Positions 1 to 7,014 of a DNA stretch of 64,000 nucleotides are shown here, one piece after another. Where the stretch lies: the NCBI RefSeq assembly GCF_042434745.1, contig NZ_JBHLSS010000041.1; one strand, 5' to 3'. The position numbers and the translations under genes are program-made. Positions within the stretch are counted from its first letter, which is position 1; every line of letters begins with the position of its first letter. The notes beneath the pieces were generated by a model. That model did no database searches and was not told the DNA's origin. It was given only the letters and a program-made list of their open reading frames with translations. This DNA is from Azotobacter paspali. GTDB taxonomy: Bacteria; Pseudomonadota; Gammaproteobacteria; Pseudomonadales; Pseudomonadaceae.

Positions 1-14
1 CTTTCTCTTTGGTT

Positions 15-44
15 ACTTTCTCTTTGCGCGCGCAAAGAGAAAGT
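15..44. repeat. 30-bp perfect palindrome, likely dispersed repeat
   Basis: Two 15-bp arms (ACTTTCTCTTTGCGC and its complement) abut with no spacer. A partial copy of one arm (CTTTCTCTTTGG) precedes it at 1-12. From memory, repeats of this kind are scattered between genes in pseudomonads and Azotobacter. It lies just beyond the last recognisable phage tail gene, so it may mark host DNA or a truncation point of the prophage. Confidence 0.6.
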
Positions 45-158
45 GACTCGGCCGGGGGGCCGAAACAGGGACTGTCCGGCCCCTCGGCAAGCAGCCGATG
101 CACCGGATCTGGAGACCACGCAGGAGTGGACCAGGCACACAATCTTTCCAGTCCGGTA

Positions 159-754
159 TCAGGCGAGCACTTCATGCGATTGCCCCGACCGCCCCCGCAG
201 CGCGGCCTTGATGCGCACCCGCTTCTCCTCCGGGCTTTCGGGTTTCTTCTTCGGCTTCCCGCCGAAGGGGTTGGTCATGTTGGCCCACTCCACCCTGGCA
301 TCCATGGCCACCAGCAGTTCGGGAATGGGCGTGCGCCAGGCGACGTCCGGCGTCCACCCCAGCCAGCCGGTCGCCACGCCGAACAGGTAGTCGACGTAGC
401 TGCCGTCCTTTACGGCGCTGTGGCGGTCGCCGTCTTGTCGTTTCCCTCGTCGGCCTGGGTGCCGCGCGGATTCAGCAGGGCGAGCAGATAGGGTCGCAAT
501 TGCACGGACACCTCGACCACGCCGGTCTGCCAGACCTCGTCGGGCAACTCCGTTGCCGCTTTGCCGGTGAGGCCGGCGCCGGCCGCGACTATGTGGGCGA
601 CGCCTTCGATGGATAGGCCTTCGCAGGCCTGGATGGCGCCGCGCAGACCGCCGAAGCGGGCCTCGATGGCGCGCACGGCACCCAGGCTGGGGACCAGTTC
701 GTAGATGCTGTCGCCCAGGGTGATCGGGGTGGTGCCATACAGGGTTTTGCTCAT
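159..754 (-). CDS. Tail assembly chaperone, -1 frameshift (gpGT-like) form
   Basis: Reading GGGAAAC (440-446) with a -1 slip joins codon ~104 of the short form to an open frame that runs to TGA at 159-161. This adds about 94 residues, including a lysine- and proline-rich stretch (GGKPKKKPESPEEKRVRIKA) and ending HEVLA. The downstream frame has no ATG; its first good initiator is an internal GTG at 377, and it stays open back past the end of the upstream gene, as expected for a frameshifted extension. In lambda the T part binds the tail tube protein. The fusion is inferred from the sequence. Confidence 0.7.
410..754 (-). CDS. Phage tail assembly chaperone (gpG-like, short form)
   Basis: This 114-residue protein follows the tail tube gene, the position of the lambda G gene or of the GTA gp11-type tail chaperone in siphoviruses. 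Such proteins coat the tape-measure protein during tail assembly and are absent from the finished tail. The start ATG at 754 follows a purine-rich leader. Near its 3' end the gene contains the heptamer GGGAAAC in the phase required for -1 slippage, so it probably encodes both this short form and the extended form listed separately. The family call rests on position, size and the frameshift. Confidence 0.7.
   Translation of the reverse strand: MSKTLYGTTPITLGDSIYELVPSLGAVRAIEARFGGLRGAIQACEGLSIEGVAHIVAAGAGLTGKAATELPDEVWQTGVVEVSVQLRPYLLALLNPRGTQADEGNDKTATATAP
440..446 (-). other. Programmed -1 ribosomal frameshift site (GGGAAAC)
   Basis: In the zero frame the minus strand reads GAG GGA AAC, giving the X XXY YYZ heptamer G GGA AAC. 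After slippage it reads GGG AAA, then CGA CAA GAC in the extension frame. Lambda uses GGGAAAG at the same genetic position. The extension frame is open from here to 159. Confidence 0.75.
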
Positions 755-816
755 GGGGATTACTCCGGACTGAAAAAAGAAAGGGAGCCGAAGCTCCCTG
801 GCCGAGCGGGTCGGGA

Positions 817-1293
817 TCAGGCGCCGTTGTCCTCGACGATGGCGGAGTTGATGGCGATGCCGACGTTCAGCTTGCGGATGGACTCCGCGGTGCCGAGCGC
901 CTTGCGTACACTGGTGACCTGGCCGACGTAGTAGTCGACGGAGCCATCGCCGTAGTCGACCTTGAAGGCGTAGTCGCTCTTCACTTTCTGGGCGGCCTTG
1001 AGCGCCGCTTGGCCCGCATCGGCGCCGTCCAGGCCGATGACCAACTGCTGCTCGCCGGCATCGAAAATCGTCTTGTATTTGCGCGCCCGGCGGTTGGACA
1101 GGGCCGTGAAGGTCGTGGTGCCAACCGTGTCGCCGATCTCGCCGGCGTCTTCTACTTCGCCGACTTCGACGTAGGTCAACGCCTCCAGCGCGGCCAGCGC
1201 GGCCGTCAGGCCCGCCGAAGTTTCTTGGATGGGAGAGCTATAAGCCGGACCGATGTAGAACCGGATACCGGCCGAGGTGTTTACGCCAGACAT
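817..1293 (-). CDS. Phage tail tube protein
   Basis: The 158-residue protein begins MSGVNTSAGIRF at 1293, where AGGAGG lies eight bases upstream; an upstream in-frame start at 1326 lacks such a site. It matches the general form of lambda-like tail tube (major tail) proteins: short N-terminus, a central glycine- and aspartate-rich beta region (GLDGADAG, DYGDGSVDYYVGQV) and a C-terminus ending VEDNGA. These proteins stack in hexameric rings to form the tube of a flexible tail. It lies between the tail-completion remnant and the tail chaperone, the usual siphovirus order. Confidence 0.75.
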   Translation of the reverse strand: MSGVNTSAGIRFYIGPAYSSPIQETSAGLTAALAALEALTYVEVGEVEDAGEIGDTVGTTTFTALSNRRARKYKTIFDAGEQQLVIGLDGADAGQAALKAAQKVKSDYAFKVDYGDGSVDYYVGQVTSVRKALGTAESIRKLNVGIAINSAIVEDNGA

Positions 1294-1353
1294 GGCAAGG
1301 CCTCCTAGGCATGGTAGATGCCGCACGCGCGGCAGGATGGGAAAACAGGTTAA

Positions 1354-1712
1354 TTAGGTGGTGAAGACGCCGACCGTGGCGGAACCCTGGTAGGTCACGC
1401 CGTCCGGCTCTCGGTGGGTGCCGCGCGGCACGCGCACCGCCACGGCCCGGCCGGTGGTCGGCTCCAGGGGGCGCTCGTCCAGGGCGGCGACGCTCTCGCC
1501 GAGAATTCCCTTGACCTCGGCTTGGCCCTGGTAGTCGCTCCAGAGCGACAGGTAGATGAGGCGCTGCTGCCGCTTTCGCCCGCTGATCGGGCTGGCGTTG
1601 CTGCTGATTTCATAGTCCAGCCTCAGGAGGGATACGGCGTCTCCATCGGCACGACGTCGTGGACCGGCACGCGTCGCACGGCGGACAGGCGCGGGGGCGG
1701 CGATTCCAATAG
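1354..1712 (-). pseudogene. Tail completion protein (DUF3168-like), truncated and frameshifted
   Basis: The C-terminal part (LDYEISSNASPISGRKRQQR onward, with IYLSLWSDYQGQ and RVPRGTHREPDGVTYQG) resembles DUF3168 tail terminator proteins. The residues expected just before it (VPVHDVVPMETPYPS) lie in another frame that hits TGA at about 1626, so one base appears to be lost near 1625. The normal N-terminus is missing: the frame runs straight back into the 3' end of the HNH gene at about 1700. Together these show a deletion junction plus a point frameshift, so a working tail terminator is unlikely. Confidence 0.7.
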
Positions 1713-2059
1713 TGCTGGGGGTCGAGCGGGCGGCCGTCGCGACCACGGCCGGCCAGGCGCCCGGATTTCTCCAGGCGCTGCTTGAGCGAGTCGTGGCAGT
1801 GCTTGCACAGCGACTGCCAGTTGTCCCGCGACCGGAACGACCGCCAGGCCTCGGCGATCCGGACCGGCTCATTGCTCGCTTTGGCCTCGGCCAGCCGGGG
1901 CGGCTGCTTGTGGTCGACGACCGAGGCCGGAACCGGCCGCGCCTCGGTGTTGCACATCGAGCAGCAGGGATGCCGGCGCGGATGGTCTTCCCGTGCCAAT
2001 CGCCAGCGCTAGCCATAGCCCCGCGATGCGGCCGTGCCGCGCCGATCAGGGCTGCTCAC
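1700..2059 (-). pseudogene. Phage HNH endonuclease with in-frame amber codon
   Basis: The core carries CSMC, VVDHK, NWQSLCKHCHD and ends near DPQHYWNR. This is the Cys4-type HNH nuclease that sits beside terminase in HK97-like phages and helps genome packaging. A GTG at 2059, overlapping the holin stop, would start MSSPDRRGTAASRGYG, but the next codon is TAG (2009-2011), followed by RWRLAREDHPRRHP in the same frame. That context matches the family N-terminus, so TAG replaced a sense codon. A TTG at 1999 could still start a shortened protein with the whole catalytic core. The gene runs into the tail-completion remnant with no terminase between. Confidence 0.7.
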
Positions 2060-2375
2060 CCAGCCCCGCCCGCTTCGCCAGCCACCGCGCATACAACGCC
2101 CCAGCGATGTCCGCGCCCAGCAGCCCGACCACGATGCCGATGCCGCCGGAGATCCACACATCGCCGAGCAGCGAATGCGCGATGAACAGCGACGCCATGC
2201 CGAACAGCGCGGACGACCCGAACCGCAGCAGCACCCGCTTGACGATCTCGCCGACCGCGATGCCGGCGGCATCCGCCTGGCGCATCTCGCCGACCAGACC
2301 GGCCACCGCAATCAGGAGCAGTATCCAGGTGGGCAAATCAGCCAGTGACGACTCGACTCCTTGCTCGACCGCCAT
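2046..2375 (-). CDS. Phage holin
   Basis: The 109-residue protein has three hydrophobic stretches (about residues 14-30, 52-69 and 73-95), short polar links and a basic C-terminus (ARWLAKRAGLGEQP), as in class I phage holins. It would form inner-membrane holes that time host lysis. ATG at 2375 is preceded by AGGAGG seven bases upstream. It is the first gene after the presumed late terminator at about 2490, the expected place for the lysis cassette. No endolysin is visible beside it. The reading frame is intact. Confidence 0.75.
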   Translation of the reverse strand: MAVEQGVESSLADLPTWILLLIAVAGLVGEMRQADAAGIAVGEIVKRVLLRFGSSALFGMASLFIAHSLLGDVWISGGIGIVVGLLGADIAGALYARWLAKRAGLGEQP

Positions 2376-2484
2376 GCCGGTCCTCCTCGATAAATGGGTG
2401 GCCCGCTACGCGATCCTGCCTGGAAGCGAAGGAGCGAGGGGCCGGAAACGAAAAGTCCAGCGTTCGGCCAGGGTCATCTGAAAT

Positions 2485-2507
2485 AGAAAACCCCGCCGAA
2501 GCGGGGT
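2485..2507 (-). terminator. Rho-independent terminator, tR'-like
   Basis: On the minus strand CCCCGC, loop TTCG, GCGGGG is followed by TTTTC. It lies between the Q-like gene and the holin, so late genes would be silent unless polymerase is modified by an antiterminator. Confidence 0.75.
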
Positions 2508-2642
2508 CCAAGGTGACCGCCAGGGAAACGGTCTAGCACAGCAGGTGCTCGGAGGATCGCTGCAATCACAGCAACGACAAACGTAGCGGCTTTGTACCCC
2601 CCGACATGCAGTGGCGTAAACGCCCGATTAAAGCCAGTTTCG

Positions 2643-2682
2643 AAGGGTCGCGCAGCGGTCGTGCAAGGGTCGCGCAGCGGTC
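2643..2682 (-). repeat. 18-bp tandem direct repeat, candidate Q-binding element
   Basis: Two identical 18-bp copies (AAGGGTCGCGCAGCGGTC) at 2643-2660 and 2665-2682 are separated by GTGC, giving a 22-bp period, close to two helical turns. They lie 20 bases beyond the stop of the Q-like gene. Q proteins of the phage 21 type bind direct repeats at the late promoter; assignment here is inferred from position. Confidence 0.55.
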
Positions 2683-2702
2683 CAGCGCATCGCGACGAAC
2701 GG

Positions 2703-3131
2703 CTAGGCCGCCAAGCCGGCCAGCGCCCCCTTGAGCCGCGCGGCCAGCTCCCGGTGGAGCGCGTCGACCTGCGCCCGATAGGCCCGCTCGCCGATCCTCA
2801 GCTCGACCAGTTGCACGGCCACCGACGGCATCTTTCCAGCATGCACATAACGCACCTTCGCCAGCGTGTAGAGCCGCGCACCGTACCCACCCAGGCCGCC
2901 GTCATCCCGCGAACTGGTTAGCGACCGCAGCGCCTCGTCCACCAGCAGACAGACCCGACTGCGCTGCGCATAGCTCACCAGAGGTCCCAGCCCGACACAG
3001 CCACCCGTCGCACGACCGCCGCCCATCCACTGCTCGGTATCGCCCAGAGGCGAGCGCACCGAGGCCTCCCACTCAGGAGCGGCATGCTCCTGGCCCCACT
3101 GACGGAGCAGAACATCCATCGCCTTGATCAT
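2703..3131 (-). CDS. Q-like late antiterminator
   Basis: The 142-residue protein starts MIKAMDVLLRQWGQEH at 3131, behind GGGAGGCAGG; the in-frame start further upstream lacks a comparable site. The N-terminal LRQWG pattern and a C-terminal region that reads like a sigma region 4-type helix-turn-helix (VELRIGERAYRAQVDALHRE) resemble small Q-type antiterminators of Pseudomonas prophages. Its place between the replication gene and a terminator-holin unit supports this. It would load onto RNA polymerase at the late promoter and suppress the terminator at 2485-2507. The family call comes from pattern and position. Confidence 0.6.
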   Translation of the reverse strand: MIKAMDVLLRQWGQEHAAPEWEASVRSPLGDTEQWMGGGRATGGCVGLGPLVSYAQRSRVCLLVDEALRSLTSSRDDGGLGGYGARLYTLAKVRYVHAGKMPSVAVQLVELRIGERAYRAQVDALHRELAARLKGALAGLAA

Positions 3132-3254
3132 CCTGCCTCCCATCTCAGTCCAGCTCGATACCGAAGGCCACGACCACGGCCGGACTGGTCTGCTTTGCTT
3201 TCTCCTCGAACCACCCCATAACCTCACTCCTGCTGTCTCGTCTGATATGTCTGG

Positions 3255-3470
3255 CTGCCGTCGGAATATCTGTCTGAATATTTTTTATTTAAAAACAGTT
3301 ACTTAACTAAATATCCGACACTCAGACAGTAAAAATGAAAACCCATCGCATGGGCGCGCACGCGCAAGAGCATCACCCAAAAAGCGTCGGAACGTAGGAA
3401 ACCAGCGCCGCCAGTGGCTTTCGTGCTGTCGGAATATCCATCTGAATAGTGTCGGAATGTCGGAAACTCA
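3255..3470. other. Candidate prophage replication origin (iteron-like repeats)
   Basis: This gap beside the primase-helicase 3' end contains an AT-rich core (about 3276-3315) with repeats around it. TCGGAATATC occurs at 3261-3270 and 3429-3438, each followed four bases later by TGAATA. An inverted AATATCCGA lies at 3310-3318, and related forms lie at 3386-3402 (GTCGGAACGTAGGAAAC) and 3451-3467 (GTCGGAATGTCGGAAAC). P4-type primase-helicases bind iterons at their origin, so this is a plausible origin. No gene is visible in 3132-3467. Confidence 0.45.
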
Positions 3471-5846
3471 TGCCGCTTCCCCCGCCATCCGATAGCGCTC
3501 ATCCAGCGCACCGTTGAACGCCCGCGCCTGCAAGCCCACCTCCCGCAACCACTCTGGCTCGCTCTGGCGGGCAGCCATCGCCTTCGACACGTAGATTCGG
3601 CACGTCCTGAACTCGCTGTTCTGGGTCGGGAACTTGATGTCCTTGCGCACCTGCACCAGGTCGCGCTGGATCTCCTGATAGAATTCCCGCTCCCGCCGCT
3701 TGAACTCGTTCGACCGCTCGCACCATCGGCAGAACGCCTTGTAGAGATCGCCGGCCGTCGCCGCCCCATACGGCAGATCCAGCTCGCCCCGCTCCCAGAT
3801 CCGCAGGAAGTACCGCGGCGGCGTCATGCTCCCCTCGATCAGCGCCTGCTTCTCGGCATTCAGAGGCGGCTTCGCGTGCTCGTTGAAGCCCTCCAGGGAA
3901 ATGTTCATCACGTAGTGGTAGAACGCCTCAACCCCGCCGTTCTCGATCTCCGCCACCAGGTCCGTGAAGTACTCCTGTGGCGGTACCCGGTCTACATACA
4001 ACACTAGATAGCGCCGGTCCCCGTGGTCCAGCTCCAGCGGCACCGTCGAGTTCGACAGAAACACGAAGTTCAGATGATTCCGCTCCTCGCGGAGGGCCTG
4101 CATCTTCTCGTTGATCTGTAGCGTCTCGCCCGTCACCAGATGCTTGAGCAGCCCCTTGTAGTGCCGCATCTCCGCCCGGCTCACCACCTCCTCGGCCAGC
4201 GCGAACAGCTTGCGGCTCTGCCAACCGGTGAACTGGCTCTCCAGTTGGGCCTGCCCGATCGTCACGCCATACTCGCCATAGATCGGCTTCACCACCCTCT
4301 CCCAGACCAGGCTCTTGCCCGGTCCCTCCGCGCCGAACATCACCACCGAAGTGGCCATCTTCGCGCCGGGGTTCTGCAGCGGATAGGCGATCCAGCGCAG
4401 CAGGAACAGATACTCGTCCTTGCGGTTGCCGCACAGCCGGCCCAGGTGCGCTAGGATCTTCTTGCACCCGGCTTGCCCTATCGGGTTCTGCATCGCCCTG
4501 AACCCGTCGAACAAATTCAACATCGTCGGCCCGCACGTCATCGTCGGGTCGAACACCACATTCTCGGCCACCCGCCGGTGCGGACTCTCCTGCCACAGCT
4601 TGATTCGCTCCCGGCCGACCACCTCGCGCAGCGCCGCCAGCTTCACCATCCTCCGCCGGTTGCAGTCCCACACCAGGTCCGTCCCGTAGATCAGCACGAA
4701 ATCGTTCAGCAGCTCCTGCTCGCCAATGCGAAAGCCCCCCGCGCGCCCTGGCGTGCGCGCGCCCGCCTGTTCGGCCCCTGCTTCACCGCACGCCAGGGTG
4801 GGAGTGCCGGGGAGGTCAGCCGAACAGTTCGCATAGTCATCATCCGTCGGCGCCGGCGGCGGCTCCTGGGTCGCGGCAGCGCGCTGCGCCTCCAGCCCCA
4901 ATACCCTGGCCGCCGCCTTCGTCGCCGCCGACACATCTCCGCCATGCTCCAGCAGGCAGAACACATCGAAGGCATCGTTCTGGTGCCCGTTCGCCAGAGG
5001 GTCGGCGGCATGGTGCGAATACACCCGGCCTTCGGTCACCGTGATGCCCGGCAGGCCGGTGCTGCTCGCCGCATACAGCCATTTCTTGCCTCGCCGCTTG
5101 TAACCGTGTGCCGACAGCAGTTGCTCAACATCAATCGCCCGGTTGAACGCCTCGATCACCGAATCGCCCGACCTGGGCGCAGCGGCAGGCTTGCGGCTGG
5201 CAACCGGCTCGGGCCTCGGCCCCCAAGGGCACGCTGCCTGCGCATCCCGCTTGAAAATGTCCCAGTTCTGCCAGATTGCCAGCAGCTCCTCCGGTAACTC
5301 CGGCAGCCCCCGCGCCGCATCCGGCGCTGTCCGCCAGGTATACGGCTTGCCCGTATCCGGATGGATCGACGGCGGCAGCACATCCTGCACCAGGCCATGG
5401 CGCAGCTCGAACACCGTGCAGCGCTTCTTCGGATCGCCCCCATTCGTCGGCCACGACAGCGCCTTGCGCCCCAGCTCGAAGCCGGCCGGCGCCCGGAACA
5501 TGATGCGGAACCGCGCCGGATTGCCCATTACCGTCGGCAAGCTATCCGCCATCGCATCCACATCCAGCCCGAGCAAATTGGCCAGCACCTGCCGCGTCGC
5601 CGGCACATCGTCCACGTCCAGCGAACAGACCCCGCTCGGCCCGAGCACCACGCCCATGTTGTGCTGTGGGTTTTGCAGCCAGAACTCGGCCGCCTCGGCC
5701 GCATCCGTGAAATACCCGCCCGGAAGGTTCCAGGCCTGATCCTTCGGGAACTTCTCCCGCGGGTCGATCTTCACCAGGCACAGCCCGAACGCCTCGATAT
5801 ACCGGCGTGCCCAGGCCGACATCACACCCTGCTGAATCTCACTCAT
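3468..5846 (-). CDS. Phage primase-helicase (prim-pol plus D5/P4-type helicase)
   Basis: This 792-residue protein joins a primase-polymerase domain (about residues 10-200, metal ligands in SLDVDD around 75-80 and a histidine in PPSIHPDTG near 162) to a superfamily 3-type helicase. The helicase has Walker A GAEGPGKS near 500-507, then FALAEEVV and a sensor-like FLSNS. Such proteins prime and unwind the phage origin, as P4 alpha does. The start ATG overlaps the CII-like gene by 8 bases, showing translational coupling in the leftward early operon. The region around residues 320-380 is low-complexity and is probably a linker. Confidence 0.85.
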   Translation of the reverse strand: MSEIQQGVMSAWARRYIEAFGLCLVKIDPREKFPKDQAWNLPGGYFTDAAEAAEFWLQNPQHNMGVVLGPSGVCSLDVDDVPATRQVLANLLGLDVDAMADSLPTVMGNPARFRIMFRAPAGFELGRKALSWPTNGGDPKKRCTVFELRHGLVQDVLPPSIHPDTGKPYTWRTAPDAARGLPELPEELLAIWQNWDIFKRDAQAACPWGPRPEPVASRKPAAAPRSGDSVIEAFNRAIDVEQLLSAHGYKRRGKKWLYAASSTGLPGITVTEGRVYSHHAADPLANGHQNDAFDVFCLLEHGGDVSAATKAAARVLGLEAQRAAATQEPPPAPTDDDYANCSADLPGTPTLACGEAGAEQAGARTPGRAGGFRIGEQELLNDFVLIYGTDLVWDCNRRRMVKLAALREVVGRERIKLWQESPHRRVAENVVFDPTMTCGPTMLNLFDGFRAMQNPIGQAGCKKILAHLGRLCGNRKDEYLFLLRWIAYPLQNPGAKMATSVVMFGAEGPGKSLVWERVVKPIYGEYGVTIGQAQLESQFTGWQSRKLFALAEEVVSRAEMRHYKGLLKHLVTGETLQINEKMQALREERNHLNFVFLSNSTVPLELDHGDRRYLVLYVDRVPPQEYFTDLVAEIENGGVEAFYHYVMNISLEGFNEHAKPPLNAEKQALIEGSMTPPRYFLRIWERGELDLPYGAATAGDLYKAFCRWCERSNEFKRREREFYQEIQRDLVQVRKDIKFPTQNSEFRTCRIYVSKAMAARQSEPEWLREVGLQARAFNGALDERYRMAGEAA

Positions 5847-6336
5847 CCCGCCCCTCCAGATCCCGCTCCATCGCCGCCCGCGCGCCGGCCATGATGCCCA
5901 GCACCGCCTCGATTACCTGATTGCCATGGCGCTCCAGCTCGAGCGCCTCGCGTTCCTCCCAGCAGCCATCGGCAGCGCCCTGGTGCAGGCTGCCGACGAA
6001 CGCGGCCTCGTGCCGCAGCGGATCGGCCAGCGCCCGCGGCGCCGCCGCCGAAGCCGTAACCGGTGCCGGCAGATAGAACACCCCGCCCCGGATGCGAGCG
6101 ATAGCACGCAGCGTTTCCTCGGCCTCGACCAGCTCGAGCCAGCGCTCGAAATCACGCACCGACAGCAGGTTGTCCGGGTAGCTGATGGAGAGTTTCTTTT
6201 GATAGGCGTTGTACGACCATCCGAGGGTGGCGCATACCGCTACAGGACCGCCACGCGTGCGGCGGGTGTCGTGGTCCACGGCCTGCTCCAGGGTCAGAGC
6301 GGGGCCGAGCCCACGAGTGGGGTCTATTCGAGACAT
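5839..6336 (-). CDS. CII-like phage regulatory protein
   Basis: The 165-residue protein begins MSRIDPTRGLGPALTLEQAV, followed by a region (GPVAVCATLGWSYNAYQKKL, then YPDNLLSVRDFERWLEL) that matches the general pattern of the phage regulatory CII family: a helix-turn-helix-like segment with an asparagine-tyrosine centre. In lambdoid phages CII directs the choice of lysogeny by activating repressor and integrase promoters. It lies downstream of the Cro-like gene and immediately upstream of the replication gene, the classic cro-cII-O-P order. The C-terminal 80 residues are acidic and less distinctive. Confidence 0.65.
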   Translation of the reverse strand: MSRIDPTRGLGPALTLEQAVDHDTRRTRGGPVAVCATLGWSYNAYQKKLSISYPDNLLSVRDFERWLELVEAEETLRAIARIRGGVFYLPAPVTASAAAPRALADPLRHEAAFVGSLHQGAADGCWEEREALELERHGNQVIEAVLGIMAGARAAMERDLEGRDE

Positions 6337-6408
6337 TGGCGTTAATTCCCTGGTAACGCCGTAGCGAATGCGTCATCGCTGACCTATCATCCGCATCGAC
6401 GTATTGTT

Positions 6409-6639
6409 GTGCGTCAGCCAGAAACAGCCATCGTCAGATGGCTCTACTGGCACCGCCGGGCGCAACCGTGGTGGGTTGCTCCCGGCATGGCCGGCGCGGT
6501 CGCCGTGGTGGACGACCGCTCCGACCGCCTGCTGTTGGCGTGGCGTGAAACCACGCCGGTTTCACCATGGCGAGAAGGATGGATGTACGTGCTGTTCTCC
6601 CCTTGCGACTCGCCATGTCGTCCAGCGGCCTTGTGGTGA
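6409..6639 (+). CDS. Possible small prophage protein on the opposite strand
   Basis: A 76-residue frame with a GTG start runs against the early operon in the 363-bp gap between the CII-like and Cro-like genes, and its stop is followed 10 bases later by a rho-independent terminator on the same strand. It is tryptophan-rich (WYW, QPWW, SPWREGWMYVLF). I do not recognise it. The terminator shows that something on this strand is transcribed here; it may be this protein or an untranslated antisense RNA like lambda OOP. An 80-residue frame on the other strand (6434-6676) is rich in Arg and Pro and looks like its shadow. Confidence 0.35.
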   Translation: MRQPETAIVRWLYWHRRAQPWWVAPGMAGAVAVVDDRSDRLLLAWRETTPVSPWREGWMYVLFSPCDSPCRPAALW

Positions 6640-6649
6640 GGACGCTGGG

Positions 6650-6669
6650 TAGGCCGGGCGGCCTTTTTT
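6650..6669 (+). terminator. Rho-independent terminator upstream of the repressor gene
   Basis: AGGCC, loop GGGC, GGCCT is followed by a six-T run on the plus strand. It ends whatever is transcribed rightward from 6340-6640 and stops it from running into the Cro/CI region. Confidence 0.6.
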
Positions 6670-6699
6670 GGGCCACACGGTTTCTACGCTGCTGGATGG

Positions 6700-6909
6700 T
6701 TAGGCGGCAGATTCCGTCGGATAGATATCTGGCCTCAGTTCGTGTCGAGAGACCCCGGACACAGCCTCAATCCTCAAAACTCGCTCAGCCGGCACGCGGC
6801 CGGTGGAGCACATGCGCTGAACAGCTTGAGGTGTACACCCAAGTGCCCTAGCTAGAGCTGATTGCCCGCCCACAGCTGCTGCTGCGCGAGCGGCGGCGTT
6901 ATTTTTCAT
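6700..6909 (-). CDS. Cro-like (YdaS-type) HTH regulator
   Basis: The 69-residue protein contains a helix-turn-helix (GGQSALARALGCTPQAVQRM, residues 14-33) followed by RVPAERVLRIEAVSGVSRHE, the pattern of YdaS/Cro proteins of lambdoid prophages. It is divergent from the CI-like gene, and three operators fill the 105-bp gap. It would repress the lysogenic promoter and commit to lytic growth. AGAGGG precedes the ATG at 6909. Small size and position make the call firm. Confidence 0.8.
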   Translation of the reverse strand: MKNNAAARAAAAVGGQSALARALGCTPQAVQRMCSTGRVPAERVLRIEAVSGVSRHELRPDIYPTESAA

Positions 6910-6928
6910 AGGCCCTCTGCCTTATCGC

Positions 6929-7003
6929 TACAACTCAAGGTTACAAAAAGTGCTGAGATTTTACAATATAGAATTGCAATGCGAGCTACAACGCTCGGTT
7001 GTA
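6929..7003. promoter_or_regulatory. Three 17-bp operators of the CI/Cro switch
   Basis: The sites share TACAAY-N5-RTTGYA or near variants: 6929-6945 (TACAAC, 5 bases, GTTACA), 6962-6978 (TACAAT, 5 bases, ATTGCA) and 6987-7003 (TACAAC, 5 bases, GTTGTA, a perfect inverted repeat). Centres are 33 and 25 bases apart. They fill the gap between the divergent cro-like and cI-like genes as lambda OR1-3 do. The 6962 site recurs almost exactly at 10290-10326. Confidence 0.75.
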
Positions 7004-7014
7004 TCTTTCGCGGC

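Larger units (their letters stand above)
2376..2702 (-). promoter_or_regulatory. Late control region between Q-like gene and holin
   Basis: I see no protein gene here. From the Q-like stop leftward it holds an 18-bp tandem repeat (2643-2682), a possible promoter (TTTACG, 18 bases, TACAAA on the minus strand, about 2591-2621) and a rho-independent terminator (2485-2507) before the holin. This is the layout of a lambdoid pR'-tR' late switch, where Q loads at repeats by the promoter and lets polymerase read through the terminator. The promoter is a weak match and is inferred. Confidence 0.5.
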
